Assembly (NCBI GenBank): GCA_021325575.1
Contig: JAJPGW010000005.1
Location: 372,001-436,000, forward strand
Source of the DNA: Gammaproteobacteria bacterium
Lineage (GTDB): Bacteria; Pseudomonadota; Gammaproteobacteria; DSM-16500
DNA: 64,000 nucleotides
Direction of reading: 5' to 3'
Every line of letters starts with the position of its first letter. Position 1 is the stretch's first letter. The position numbers and the translations under genes were made by a program. This document shows, one piece after another, positions 43,808-51,978 of the stretch. Under the pieces are notes generated by a model that was not told the origin of the DNA, did not search any database, and saw nothing but the letters and a program-made list of their open reading frames with translations.

Positions 43808-44437
43808 ATGAAAACCAAAATTTTCGTCGTTTTTTACAGCATGTACGGCCACATTTTCAAAATGGCCGAAGAAATGGTGAAAGGCGCAAACGAAGTGAAC
43901 AATGTCGACGTCGAACTTTTCCGTGTCAAAGAACTGGTTCCCGATGAAGTATTAGAAAAAAACGGCGCGAAAAAAATTCAGCAAATGTTCGAGCATGTTC
44001 CGATTATTTCTCCACAACAATTAACTGAAGCCGATGGAATTATTTTTGGAACACCAACCCGTTTCGGCAATATGTGCGCACAAATGCGAAATTTTCTCGA
44101 CCAAACCGGCGGTCTTTGGGTCAAGAACGCATTAGTTAACAAAGTTGGCAGCGTCTTCACAAGCACTGGCACTCAACATGGCGGACAAGAAACTACCATT
44201 ACCAGTTTTCACACCACACTTTTTCACCTCGGCATGATTGTCGTCGGCGTTCCCTATAGTGAAAAACGTCAAACTATCATGACCGAAATTACTGGCGGCT
44301 CACCTTACGGCGCATCAACCCTCGCCGGCAACGATGGAAAACGCGAACCCAGTGAAAATGAATTGGCCATTGCGCGGTTTCAAGGGAAGCATGTCGCTGA
44401 GATTACTCAGGCATTAAAAAAAGGGTTTGCGAATTAA
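43808..44437 (+). CDS. wrbA: NAD(P)H:quinone oxidoreductase, WrbA family
   Basis: WrbA is an FMN flavodoxin-like tetramer that reduces quinones by two electrons. The 209-residue protein has the FMN phosphate loop [14 protein letters not shown] at the start, [20 protein letters not shown] (about residue 78), and the WrbA-specific [15 protein letters not shown] (about 117). Length and motifs are normal. A GGAGG site precedes the ATG. Confidence 0.94.
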   Translation: MKTKIFVVFYSMYGHIFKMAEEMVKGANEVNNVDVELFRVKELVPDEVLEKNGAKKIQQMFEHVPIISPQQLTEADGIIFGTPTRFGNMCAQMRNFLDQTGGLWVKNALVNKVGSVFTSTGTQHGGQETTITSFHTTLFHLGMIVVGVPYSEKRQTIMTEITGGSPYGASTLAGNDGKREPSENELAIARFQGKHVAEITQALKKGFAN

Positions 44438-44456
44438 TCAGCGATACTACTAATAT

Positions 44457-45575
44457 TTAAGCTGGTGCTGGTGCTTTTATTTTTTCAGATTCAACCGCAT
44501 AACAGCAAATTGTCTCGCAAATTCCTCGAGACAAAAATGACAACGTATGATAAATAGGAATTTGTCTTGCCGCCGTGTCTTCTAAATATTCCACTATTTC
44601 TGGATCTTTAGCGGTTTCTTTAGGACTTTTTCCAGATTTATCTTTATCATCAACTGGACATCCTTCTGCCATTAGTTTAGTCAAAGTTGGTACCGTATCT
44701 TGGTTTTTTCCAAACGTGGGATTCACTGCATGATGCAGAGCGGTTTTATCATCCTTATCTTTCGCTTTCGGATGGGCCCCCCGTTGAATTAATAATTGAA
44801 CGGCTTCGCAACTTGTTACATGCATTAACGGCGTTACTTCTGATTTATTTTTCAAGTTTGGATCCGCTTTCATATCCAAAAGACGTCGAATTCCTTGTGT
44901 AGAATTTCTTCCAACGACGATGTGTAATGCGCTATCACCTGTTGCTTTATTAACTGCATTAACATTTATAGTGGGATGTTGTTCTAAAAGATTGAAAAAT
45001 GCCTGATCTCTTTGAACAAGATTTTTCTGTGACATAGCAAATTTTAACACGCTCGGATCTTTCATCTCTCCGAGAACTTGTCCAGCGCTAGCTACGATCA
45101 CCGGAAGCATATTATCATCACAATCGCTCTCAAGTTTGGCCTTGTTTGCTAATAAACAAGGAATAATAGCGGTGGCCTCTCTATGCGCGATAGCTAAAGG
45201 GGATTTTCCTGCATGGTTAATTACATTGACTTCAGCTCCCTTTGAAATTAAAAATTCAGCAACATTCACGTCGCGCGCTAGCATCAGAGGTGTATTACCA
45301 TCATTATCTTTCGCATTTGGGTCTGCGTTATTTGCTACTAACAATTCCAAAATCGCCATTCTATTTATATCATCAGCTTTTGCTTCTTCTTCAGATCGAA
45401 GAGCTCTAACAATCGAAAATCCAGAAGCCTCAAGAAAGATATGAAGAGCCGTTTGGCCTTTCTGGTTTCTGGCTTCGCTCGCAAGTTTTTTTAAATCGGG
45501 CAATATTCGGATTGCGTCTAGATTGCCATCTCTAACTAATTGAAAAAATTCAACAATCTGTTCATTTCGAAGCAT
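44457..45575 (-). CDS. Ankyrin-repeat protein, probable effector
   Basis: The 372-residue protein contains about six ankyrin repeats between residues 35 and 310. The recognisable repeat starts are KGQTALHIFL, DGNTPLMLA, AGKSPLAIAHRE, TGDSALHIV, SEVTPLMHV and DDKTALHHAV, several ending in the usual GADPN-like turn. The C-terminal 60 residues contain a short hydrophobic, cysteine-bearing segment (LSFLSRGICETICCYAV). It has no signal peptide. It is preceded by a PmrA-type box with a TAAAAT -10. Ankyrin proteins under PmrA-like control are typical Dot/Icm effectors. The target is unknown. Confidence 0.8.
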   Translation of the reverse strand: MLRNEQIVEFFQLVRDGNLDAIRILPDLKKLASEARNQKGQTALHIFLEASGFSIVRALRSEEEAKADDINRMAILELLVANNADPNAKDNDGNTPLMLARDVNVAEFLISKGAEVNVINHAGKSPLAIAHREATAIIPCLLANKAKLESDCDDNMLPVIVASAGQVLGEMKDPSVLKFAMSQKNLVQRDQAFFNLLEQHPTINVNAVNKATGDSALHIVVGRNSTQGIRRLLDMKADPNLKNKSEVTPLMHVTSCEAVQLLIQRGAHPKAKDKDDKTALHHAVNPTFGKNQDTVPTLTKLMAEGCPVDDKDKSGKSPKETAKDPEIVEYLEDTAARQIPIYHTLSFLSRGICETICCYAVESEKIKAPAPA

Positions 45576-45607
45576 AGTAAGCTACTCATAAAATAAATTA
45601 TGGAAGC

Positions 45608-45640
45608 ATTTTAAACAGAAATCCTTAAGATATTCTTAAA
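45608..45640 (-). promoter_or_regulatory. PmrA-type box and -10 upstream of the ankyrin gene
   Basis: On the minus strand TTTAAG (45640-45635) and CTTAAG (45629-45624) are 11 bases apart. Ten bases later comes TAAAAT (45613-45608). Confidence 0.65.
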
Positions 45641-45689
45641 ACTTACAATAAATGGTTAGAAAGATGGCACTATGGGAAAATATGAGCTG

Positions 45690-47468
45690 TTAGGCTTCTT
45701 CCATTATGCCAGTCTGTAATGCCCACAAATCTGCATAAATTCCTTTTTCCGAAACAAGTTTATTATGTCGGCCTTGTTCGACAATTTTTCCATTTTCCAG
45801 AACATAAATCATGTCAGCATTTCGGACCGTACTTAATCGATGCGCGATAATAATCGTCGTGCGGCCGATGACGATTTTATCCATCGAACGTTGGATCGCC
45901 GCTTCCGTTTCATTATCTACCGCAGAAGTTGCTTCATCCAAAATTAAAATCGGCGGATTTTTCAAAATCGCGCGCGCGAGGCTTAAACGTTGACGCTGCC
46001 CGCCTGATAATTTTTGGCCGCGTTCGCCAATTTGGGTTTCATAACCATTTGGCAATTGCATAATAAAATCATGGGCCTCTGCTAATTTCGCAGCATGTTC
46101 AATTTGATGAAGATCTGCATCAAATGTTCCGTAGGCAATGTTATCCGCGATCGTGCCATCAAATAAAAACACATCTTGACTCACATAACCAATTTGTTGA
46201 CGCAAATAATTTAAATCAAAATCACGAATATCGTGATCATCGATTTTGATCACACCACTGACTGGATCATAGAAACGCATCAACAATTTCACGAGCGTGC
46301 TTTTTCCTGAACCCGTCGTTCCAACAAATGCAATGGTTTTTCCTGCTTGAATGGATAAATTAACATTTTGCAAAATCATTTGATTGGCTTGATAGAAAAA
46401 ATTCACGTGATCAAATGTAATTTCGCCACGAAGTGTCGGCAGTTGCGATTTTTGTCCTGAAGTAATATGAATCGGTACACTTAATAAATTTAACACACGT
46501 TCAGCGGACGCCATTGCACGATAGTATTGATCGGTCATTTCGGCAAGATAAGTAAAAGGCCATAATAATCGCTGCGTTAAAAAAACCAGAACGCTATATG
46601 CACCAACCGCAAGCGTTCCATGAATCGCATCTAAACCACCCACGACTAGTGCTGATAAAAATCCCAATAAAACAGCAATTCGAATGACCGGTGTAATCGC
46701 AGAACTGATCTGAATCGCTGAAAAATTTGCTTTTTGATATTCATTACTTTGTTTTTCTAGTGATTCCAATTCATAATTTTCTGCGGTGTAACTTTTGATG
46801 GTTGCAATCCCAGAAATATTATTCGAAAAACGAGCACTTAAATCGCCGGCTTTGCCGCGCACTTTTGCATAACGCGGACTAATGATGTATTGAAAATAAT
46901 ACGCACCAAACAAAATTAATGGCACCGGCAAAAATGCGAGCACGGCAATTTTTGGCGCAATCACAAAGAAAATAATACCAATCATCAGGGTCGAACCAAC
47001 AATTTGAATAATGGTATTTAAACCGTCATTTAAAAAACGTTCGAGTTGATTAATGTCATCATTCAAAATCGCGGCGAGGTTGCCACTTTTCACATTTTCA
47101 AAATAATTCATGTCGGCATTTTGAATGTGTTTATACGCATCCAAGCGCAATTGATGCTGCAACGCTTGCGCGAGGTTACGCCATTTGACTGAATACAAAT
47201 ATTGAAAGAGTGATTCAAAACACCAAATTGCAAACGTTAAAAGCCCTAAAAAAATAATTTGTGTCGATGCATCGGGTATGCCAAATCTAGCAAGCAGCGA
47301 GGTATTGCGATTGACCACCGTATCCACCGCAAACCCGATTAGGACTTCCGGCAAAATATCAAAGAACTTATTCAATAATGAATAAATCGTCGCAAGAATA
47401 ATATCGCCGCGATATCCTTTAGCATAGTGATAAAGACGCATAATGGCTGATTTTTGTGTAGTTTGCAT
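45690..47468 (-). CDS. ABC exporter, MsbA/lipid A-exporter-like half transporter
   Basis: The 592-residue protein has six hydrophobic segments in the first 330 residues, then an ATPase domain with Walker A GTTGSGKSTLVKLL (about residue 383), signature KLSGGQRQRLSLARAIL and Walker B ILILDEATSAVD. It is a homodimeric type IV exporter that could carry lipids, peptides or drugs. No lpxK-like neighbour is present, so MsbA itself is not assured. The gene lies between the ankyrin effector and the bHLH-like gene. Confidence 0.88.
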   Translation of the reverse strand: MQTTQKSAIMRLYHYAKGYRGDIILATIYSLLNKFFDILPEVLIGFAVDTVVNRNTSLLARFGIPDASTQIIFLGLLTFAIWCFESLFQYLYSVKWRNLAQALQHQLRLDAYKHIQNADMNYFENVKSGNLAAILNDDINQLERFLNDGLNTIIQIVGSTLMIGIIFFVIAPKIAVLAFLPVPLILFGAYYFQYIISPRYAKVRGKAGDLSARFSNNISGIATIKSYTAENYELESLEKQSNEYQKANFSAIQISSAITPVIRIAVLLGFLSALVVGGLDAIHGTLAVGAYSVLVFLTQRLLWPFTYLAEMTDQYYRAMASAERVLNLLSVPIHITSGQKSQLPTLRGEITFDHVNFFYQANQMILQNVNLSIQAGKTIAFVGTTGSGKSTLVKLLMRFYDPVSGVIKIDDHDIRDFDLNYLRQQIGYVSQDVFLFDGTIADNIAYGTFDADLHQIEHAAKLAEAHDFIMQLPNGYETQIGERGQKLSGGQRQRLSLARAILKNPPILILDEATSAVDNETEAAIQRSMDKIVIGRTTIIIAHRLSTVRNADMIYVLENGKIVEQGRHNKLVSEKGIYADLWALQTGIMEEA

Positions 47469-47584
47469 AGATACCCCTTCGAGAGGGCTGATTATAGCGG
47501 TTTTATTTTTTAAAATAAATTTGAATATTTTTTATTCATATTTTATAATTTTCGTCTAATTTAAATAAACAAAACGAGGTAATC

Positions 47585-48766
47585 ATGAAAGGTCGCACTA
47601 AAGCTAAATCTGGCCAAAAAAGAAAAGCGGAAGACACGCTGGAAACTGAAGGACCGGCTAAAAGAAAATGTACTCAAAAACCAGTAGATTATGCAGAACA
47701 ACCTGAACGAGAAAGCAAAAAGACCCTTAACGATGATAAAGACGAAAACCCAATATTATCGCCTGCACAACGTAAAGCGAGGCGTATTGCTAGTCATAAT
47801 GAAAGCGAACATCGCCGCCGAAAAAAAATTGAGTTTAACAAAGCTTGTCTTGCTTACCTCGGTTACAACATCCCAGCAACAGTAATAAAAGATCATCCCG
47901 AAGCATTTCAAGCGCTATTAAAAAAATACGGCGAAGGTTTAGGATCTACATGCTTTAAAAAAGTAAAAAATAAAACTCATGGAAATTTGGATTTGGCCCA
48001 AATAGCAGTGGAAAAAGATCTTAAAGCCATGGGGATTACCTTAAATAAAAATTCTGAGAAAGCAGAAGCCAAATCGCAATCGCAGTCATCCAACAATGCA
48101 AAATCAGCTTCTTCCCGTGCAGAAGCTCAATCTTCACCCGTAGTTAATCCACAGTTGCCTTTAGCATCCGATATGAAACCAGCTGCAAATGCAGAAACCA
48201 CTAATCCTTTTCTCAACAATGATCAAGCCTTATGTGAACGTGCACAGAAAATGCTATTGGATGGCAGTGTTGAACTACGTTTAAAATTAAACGCGTTGTC
48301 GTACTTATGGAATATGCAAGTCATGCATGGTCTCACTCCCTGGACTAGCATTCCTGCTGAAATTTTAAGTTTATTTAATTTACCGGCTTCTCTCTCTTTG
48401 CAGCCTCCACAAACTCATCCAGCGCCACAAGAACAGTTACCATTCTCGCTAGGGGCAATGGGCGCATCGAACTCTAATTCGGGATCAACCACTGGCCGAT
48501 TATTGAACCAATTCGCCTCTCAATCGTCGTCATCTGCTACCCTAACACCGTTAGCAGGTTTGGATGAACCATTACAACCAGCACCGCTCCTGCGTACGGA
48601 TTCTCCTCCCTTATTCAGCGATAACGAAGTTCCTTCTTTAGCGGGTTTAAATTTCCTTTCCCCCGGATTTACATCTCCGAGCGTTTCTCAAACATTGGGA
48701 GAGCCTACACTCAGTTTGCCCAATCTTGGACTCGACCTTTATGGAGAGCAATTTACTCTTCGATAA
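47585..48766 (+). CDS. Predicted nuclear effector with bHLH-like basic region
   Basis: The 393-residue protein has no signal peptide. Its N-terminus carries NLS-like clusters GQKRKAED (10-17) and PAKRKCT (24-30). Residues 71-82 read HNESEHRRRKKI. These match the basic region of eukaryotic bHLH factors such as USF and MAX (H-N-x-x-E-x-x-R-R-x-x-I), including the three base-contacting residues His, Glu and Arg at positions 5, 9 and 13. A helix with leucine at the helix-1 position follows, then a loop and a possible second helix near NLDLAQIAVEKDLKAMG. The rest (residues 155-393) is Ser/Gln/Pro-rich, like a transactivation segment. A GAGG site precedes the ATG and a terminator follows. No PmrA-type box is seen; TATAAT lies at 47544-47549. 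Confidence 0.6.
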   Translation: MKGRTKAKSGQKRKAEDTLETEGPAKRKCTQKPVDYAEQPERESKKTLNDDKDENPILSPAQRKARRIASHNESEHRRRKKIEFNKACLAYLGYNIPATVIKDHPEAFQALLKKYGEGLGSTCFKKVKNKTHGNLDLAQIAVEKDLKAMGITLNKNSEKAEAKSQSQSSNNAKSASSRAEAQSSPVVNPQLPLASDMKPAANAETTNPFLNNDQALCERAQKMLLDGSVELRLKLNALSYLWNMQVMHGLTPWTSIPAEILSLFNLPASLSLQPPQTHPAPQEQLPFSLGAMGASNSNSGSTTGRLLNQFASQSSSSATLTPLAGLDEPLQPAPLLRTDSPPLFSDNEVPSLAGLNFLSPGFTSPSVSQTLGEPTLSLPNLGLDLYGEQFTLR

Positions 48767-48781
48767 ATCCAATCTAAACCC

Positions 48782-48808
48782 AAAACGCCGTCGCTGACGG
48801 CGTTTTTA
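48782..48808. terminator. Rho-independent terminator after the bHLH-like gene
   Basis: AAACGCCGTC and GACGGCGTTT form a perfect 10-bp stem with loop GCT followed by a T run. Confidence 0.92.
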
Positions 48809-48822
48809 TTTATCTTCCCCCA

Positions 48823-48849
48823 TTGACAAGGGGTCTGTACTCATATAAC
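48823..48849 (+). promoter_or_regulatory. Probable promoter of the TrpXYZ-like operon
   Basis: TTGACA (48823-48828) is followed after 15 bases by TATAAC (48844-48849). A second, extended -10 (TGTTATAAT, 48866-48874) lies closer. A transcript from that one would lose the GAGG ribosome site at 48875-48878, so the upstream promoter is preferred. Confidence 0.4.
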
Positions 48850-48886
48850 ATTACAAGAATACATTTGTTATAATGAGGAACAGTGC

Positions 48887-49873
48887 ATGAAATTGTTATC
48901 CAAAATCCTATTTATTCTGCTTTTAGTCAGCTTTATGGCAGCTTGCCAAAATCATTCCGACAAAAAAACCTCGCCCGAAAAAAACATTAAAATAGGCATT
49001 ATTATTCCCTTAGAACACAAAGCCTTACGTGCGATTGTGGCGGGATTTTCAGAAAAATTGCGTACACTTTATAACGCACCCGTTGAAATCAAAGTCATGA
49101 ATGCCGAAGGCGATCCCAATATCATGCGCGCGATTTTACAACAAATGCGGGATGCCAATTATTCCATGATTGTGCCTGTAGGAACCAGCGCAACTGAAAT
49201 GGCAGAATCCATGATTCATAACACACCCATTGTTAGCTTAGCGGCGGATTTTTCAGAAGATGCGCGACACAAATTGAATCCCTGCAATATTGTGTGCGTG
49301 CATGATGAAATTTCATCGTACAAATTGCTGGAATTTTTACATACCGCTCACCCGGAATTAAAACACCTGGTCTTGATTCACAGCGCCGAAGATAAAGTAT
49401 TGCCGGATGTGCAAAAAACCGTAAAAGCGGGCTTTCAAGTGGGCATTGAAGTAAAACCGATCATGGTTGCAACCTTGCCTGAATTAGTAGCAGCACTGCA
49501 ATCTCTGCCGGATAACACTCAGGGAATTTTTATTTTAAAAGATAACTTGATCGCAAGTGGTGCGCCGACCATTGCAAAAATGGCAGCTGATAAACACATT
49601 CCATTTTACACATCCGATCAAGGGTCCGTTCAATCGGGCGCCGGTTTTGCGTTAGGCGTTCGTGAAAAACAAATTGGTGAAGAAGGTGCGAAACTCGCGA
49701 TGGCCGTCTTAATGGATGATTCGATTTCGACCTTATCCAATGTCGAAATGAATAAATTAACTGTATTTGTGAATAAAAATGCATTGCAACTCGAACAGCA
49801 AAATTTAACCGGGATCCAAGATGCCGCGAAAAAATTAAATTACAACGTAGAATACGTTGGGGACGCCGCTTAA
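48887..49873 (+). CDS. ABC transporter substrate-binding lipoprotein (TrpX-like)
   Basis: The 328-residue protein has a lipoprotein signal peptide ending SFMAAC (Cys20). It then has the ABC_sub_bind fold: IKIGIIIPLEHKALRAIVAG, VPVGTSATEMAESM, HLVLIHSAEDKVLPDVQ and GVREKQIGEEGAKLAMAVL. Relatives of this family carry aromatic amino acids (TrpX) or unknown ligands. It is the first gene of a three-gene importer, with the permease starting directly after its stop. Confidence 0.88.
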   Translation: MKLLSKILFILLLVSFMAACQNHSDKKTSPEKNIKIGIIIPLEHKALRAIVAGFSEKLRTLYNAPVEIKVMNAEGDPNIMRAILQQMRDANYSMIVPVGTSATEMAESMIHNTPIVSLAADFSEDARHKLNPCNIVCVHDEISSYKLLEFLHTAHPELKHLVLIHSAEDKVLPDVQKTVKAGFQVGIEVKPIMVATLPELVAALQSLPDNTQGIFILKDNLIASGAPTIAKMAADKHIPFYTSDQGSVQSGAGFALGVREKQIGEEGAKLAMAVLMDDSISTLSNVEMNKLTVFVNKNALQLEQQNLTGIQDAAKKLNYNVEYVGDAA

Positions 49874-50755
49874 ATGTCATCGCTGGTATTTGCGGTTGCC
49901 ACTCAATCACTGACTTTTTTGCCATTGGCGCTCGGCATTAGCGTGAGTTACACGATCTTGCGTGCAACGGACATGACGCTAGACGGCAGTTTTGTGTTGG
50001 GTGCCGCAGTTTTTGCGCGACTTATCACGCTGGGATTTTCACCCGCTTTAGCGGCCGTGTGCGCATTAGGTTCTGGCGCACTGGCTGGCGTCATGGTGAG
50101 CTTAATTCAGCGCGGTGGGCGAGTGGATCCATTGCTTGCGGGTGTGCTTGCGACTTTTATTTTAGCCAGCGGCAATTTAATTATTATGGGGCGGCCTAAT
50201 ATTAATTTATTGTCACAGCACACCTTGCTTTCGGATGCTTTTGCAAAAAGTGAATTGTATGGCTGGAGTGAAGTGGCTGCATTTAGTTTATTTTTTTGTT
50301 TGATCACTTGTTTGATGGTTAGCTCCCGTTTTGGATTAACCTTGCGCGCACTCGGTGACAATCCGGGATTACTAAAAAGACTGGGAAAAAATATTGAATT
50401 TTATCGCATGAGTGGTTTTGCTTTTACGAATATGCTTGCTGCTGCCGCAGGCTGTTTGACCGCGCAAACGGTTAGTTATGCTGACATCGGCATGGGTTTT
50501 GGCATGACGTTGACGGGTATTGGTGCCATTATTCTAGGCCAGCAGATTGTTCGGTTTGCAATAAAGAAATCCACTGTACGAGTTTTAACTGAATTTTCAG
50601 CGTGTTTAATTGGTGTTTTACTGTATTTCTTTGCGATTAATGCATTGTTACGCTTAGATGTGAATCCCATTTATTTAAAAATGATTTTGGGTCTAATCCT
50701 GATTTTCTTTTTACGCACTGCCATGAATTCTTCACGCATGAGGAATTCAGCATGA
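49874..50755 (+). CDS. ABC transporter permease (TrpY-like)
   Basis: The 293-residue protein has about eight hydrophobic segments and the branched-chain-permease-like motif ILRATDMTLDGSFVLGAAVF near residue 31, as in permeases paired with ABC_sub_bind lipoproteins. TLRALGDNPGLLKRLGKN is the loop that contacts the ATPase. It begins immediately after the binding-protein stop codon and overlaps the ATPase start by ATGA. Confidence 0.9.
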   Translation: MSSLVFAVATQSLTFLPLALGISVSYTILRATDMTLDGSFVLGAAVFARLITLGFSPALAAVCALGSGALAGVMVSLIQRGGRVDPLLAGVLATFILASGNLIIMGRPNINLLSQHTLLSDAFAKSELYGWSEVAAFSLFFCLITCLMVSSRFGLTLRALGDNPGLLKRLGKNIEFYRMSGFAFTNMLAAAAGCLTAQTVSYADIGMGFGMTLTGIGAIILGQQIVRFAIKKSTVRVLTEFSACLIGVLLYFFAINALLRLDVNPIYLKMILGLILIFFLRTAMNSSRMRNSA

Positions 50756-51498
50756 GTGCATTACTGGAATTAAACGCTATTTCATTAAAACTTCAGAGTA
50801 TGGATCATCCGATTCTTTCTGATATTCATTATCGGGTGTTGCCGCATGATTTTATTATCGTGCTTGGCAGCAATGGGTCAGGAAAAAGTTCTTTGTTGAA
50901 ATTAATGGATCAACGATATACGGCATCTTCTGGAAAGATTTTTTTGCACGGTAAATCGATCGAAAAGTTTTCCAATCAGGATTTTAGTAAAAAAATAATT
51001 ACGCTTACCCAAAATTGTCATGATTCCCTTTTTGTATCGTTAACTGTGCTTGACAATTATTTATTGGTGAAACAACGGCATGAATCTAAGATTTTTTCCA
51101 TTCGACAACGAAAAGAGCGGGAATTTTTTGCGAATTATTTGCAAGAATTCAATCCCAATTTATCCTTAAAATTGGATCAAGTCGTAGAAAAACTTTCAGG
51201 CGGCGAAAAGCAAGCGCTCGCGCTCGCACTAAGCGTGCTGTATCCACCTGAAATTTTATTATTAGATGAACACACCAGCGCCCTTGATCCGAAATCGGCG
51301 CAGCAATTAATGGCGTTAACACATAGGGTCGTGACAGATCACAAAATTACGTGCATCCTGACGACTCATGATCTGGATATTGCAATGCAATATGGGAATC
51401 GGATTTTAGCATTGAAACATGGGAAAATTTTTAAATGCTATGATCATTCGGAAAAGAATGCATTGAGTCAGACAGAATTATTGGCAGGGTGTTATTAA
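50752..51498 (+). CDS. ABC transporter ATP-binding protein (TrpZ-like)
   Basis: The 248-residue protein has Walker A GSNGSGKSSLLKL (about residue 40), signature LSGGEKQALALALS and Walker B ILLLDEHTSALD. Asparagine and histidine in place of the usual Asp-Glu-Pro neighbours (DEHTSALD) are seen in this subfamily. The H-loop is TTHDLDIAM. It completes the importer with the two genes upstream. Confidence 0.92.
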   Translation: MSALLELNAISLKLQSMDHPILSDIHYRVLPHDFIIVLGSNGSGKSSLLKLMDQRYTASSGKIFLHGKSIEKFSNQDFSKKIITLTQNCHDSLFVSLTVLDNYLLVKQRHESKIFSIRQRKEREFFANYLQEFNPNLSLKLDQVVEKLSGGEKQALALALSVLYPPEILLLDEHTSALDPKSAQQLMALTHRVVTDHKITCILTTHDLDIAMQYGNRILALKHGKIFKCYDHSEKNALSQTELLAGCY

Positions 51499-51510
51499 GG
51501 AGTAATATAA

Positions 51511-51978
51511 ATGGAAAAAGCGACTTTTGCAGCAGGATGTTTTTGGCATGTTGAGGAATTATTTCGGACGACACCGGGTGTGATTTCAACTCGCGTTGGC
51601 TACACAGGGGGCCACACTGAAAAGCCGACTTATCATGATGTCTGTTCCGATCAAACGGGTCATGCGGAAGCCGTTGAAATTACGTTTGATCCAGAAAAAA
51701 TTTCTTATGAAACTTTGCTCGATCTTTTTTGGCAAAATCACAACCCGACTTTAATGAATCGTCAAGGACCCGATATTGGATCACAATATCGTTCAGCGAT
51801 TTTTTTTCATACGCCCGAGCAACAAAAATTAGCGATAGAGTCTAAAAACCAACTAGAAAAATCAAAAAAATTTGCTAACCCCATCGTGACGCAAATCATC
51901 GAGGCCACGGGATTTTTCCCCGCTGAAGATTATCATCAGCAATATTTGATGAAGCGGGGAAAAACGTCTTGTGATTAA
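51511..51978 (+). CDS. msrA: Peptide methionine sulfoxide reductase MsrA
   Basis: MsrA repairs S-methionine sulfoxide in oxidised proteins. The 155-residue protein has the catalytic [18 protein letters not shown] at the start, [28 protein letters not shown] and [11 protein letters not shown]. It lacks an extended C-terminus with resolving cysteines apart from one cysteine at position 154 (KTSCD). An AAGGAG site precedes the ATG. It overlaps the next gene, on the other strand, by four bases. Confidence 0.95.
   Translation: MEKATFAAGCFWHVEELFRTTPGVISTRVGYTGGHTEKPTYHDVCSDQTGHAEAVEITFDPEKISYETLLDLFWQNHNPTLMNRQGPDIGSQYRSAIFFHTPEQQKLAIESKNQLEKSKKFANPIVTQIIEATGFFPAEDYHQQYLMKRGKTSCD

Noticed and set aside
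45690-47468. Assigning this exporter as MsbA
   Set aside because: The ABC exporter motifs are generic, and no lpxK or other lipid A gene adjoins, so only the family is given.
47500-47584. PmrA-type box before the bHLH-like gene
   Set aside because: A TATAAT is present, but the expected 11-bp-spaced TTAA half-sites are not at the right distance.
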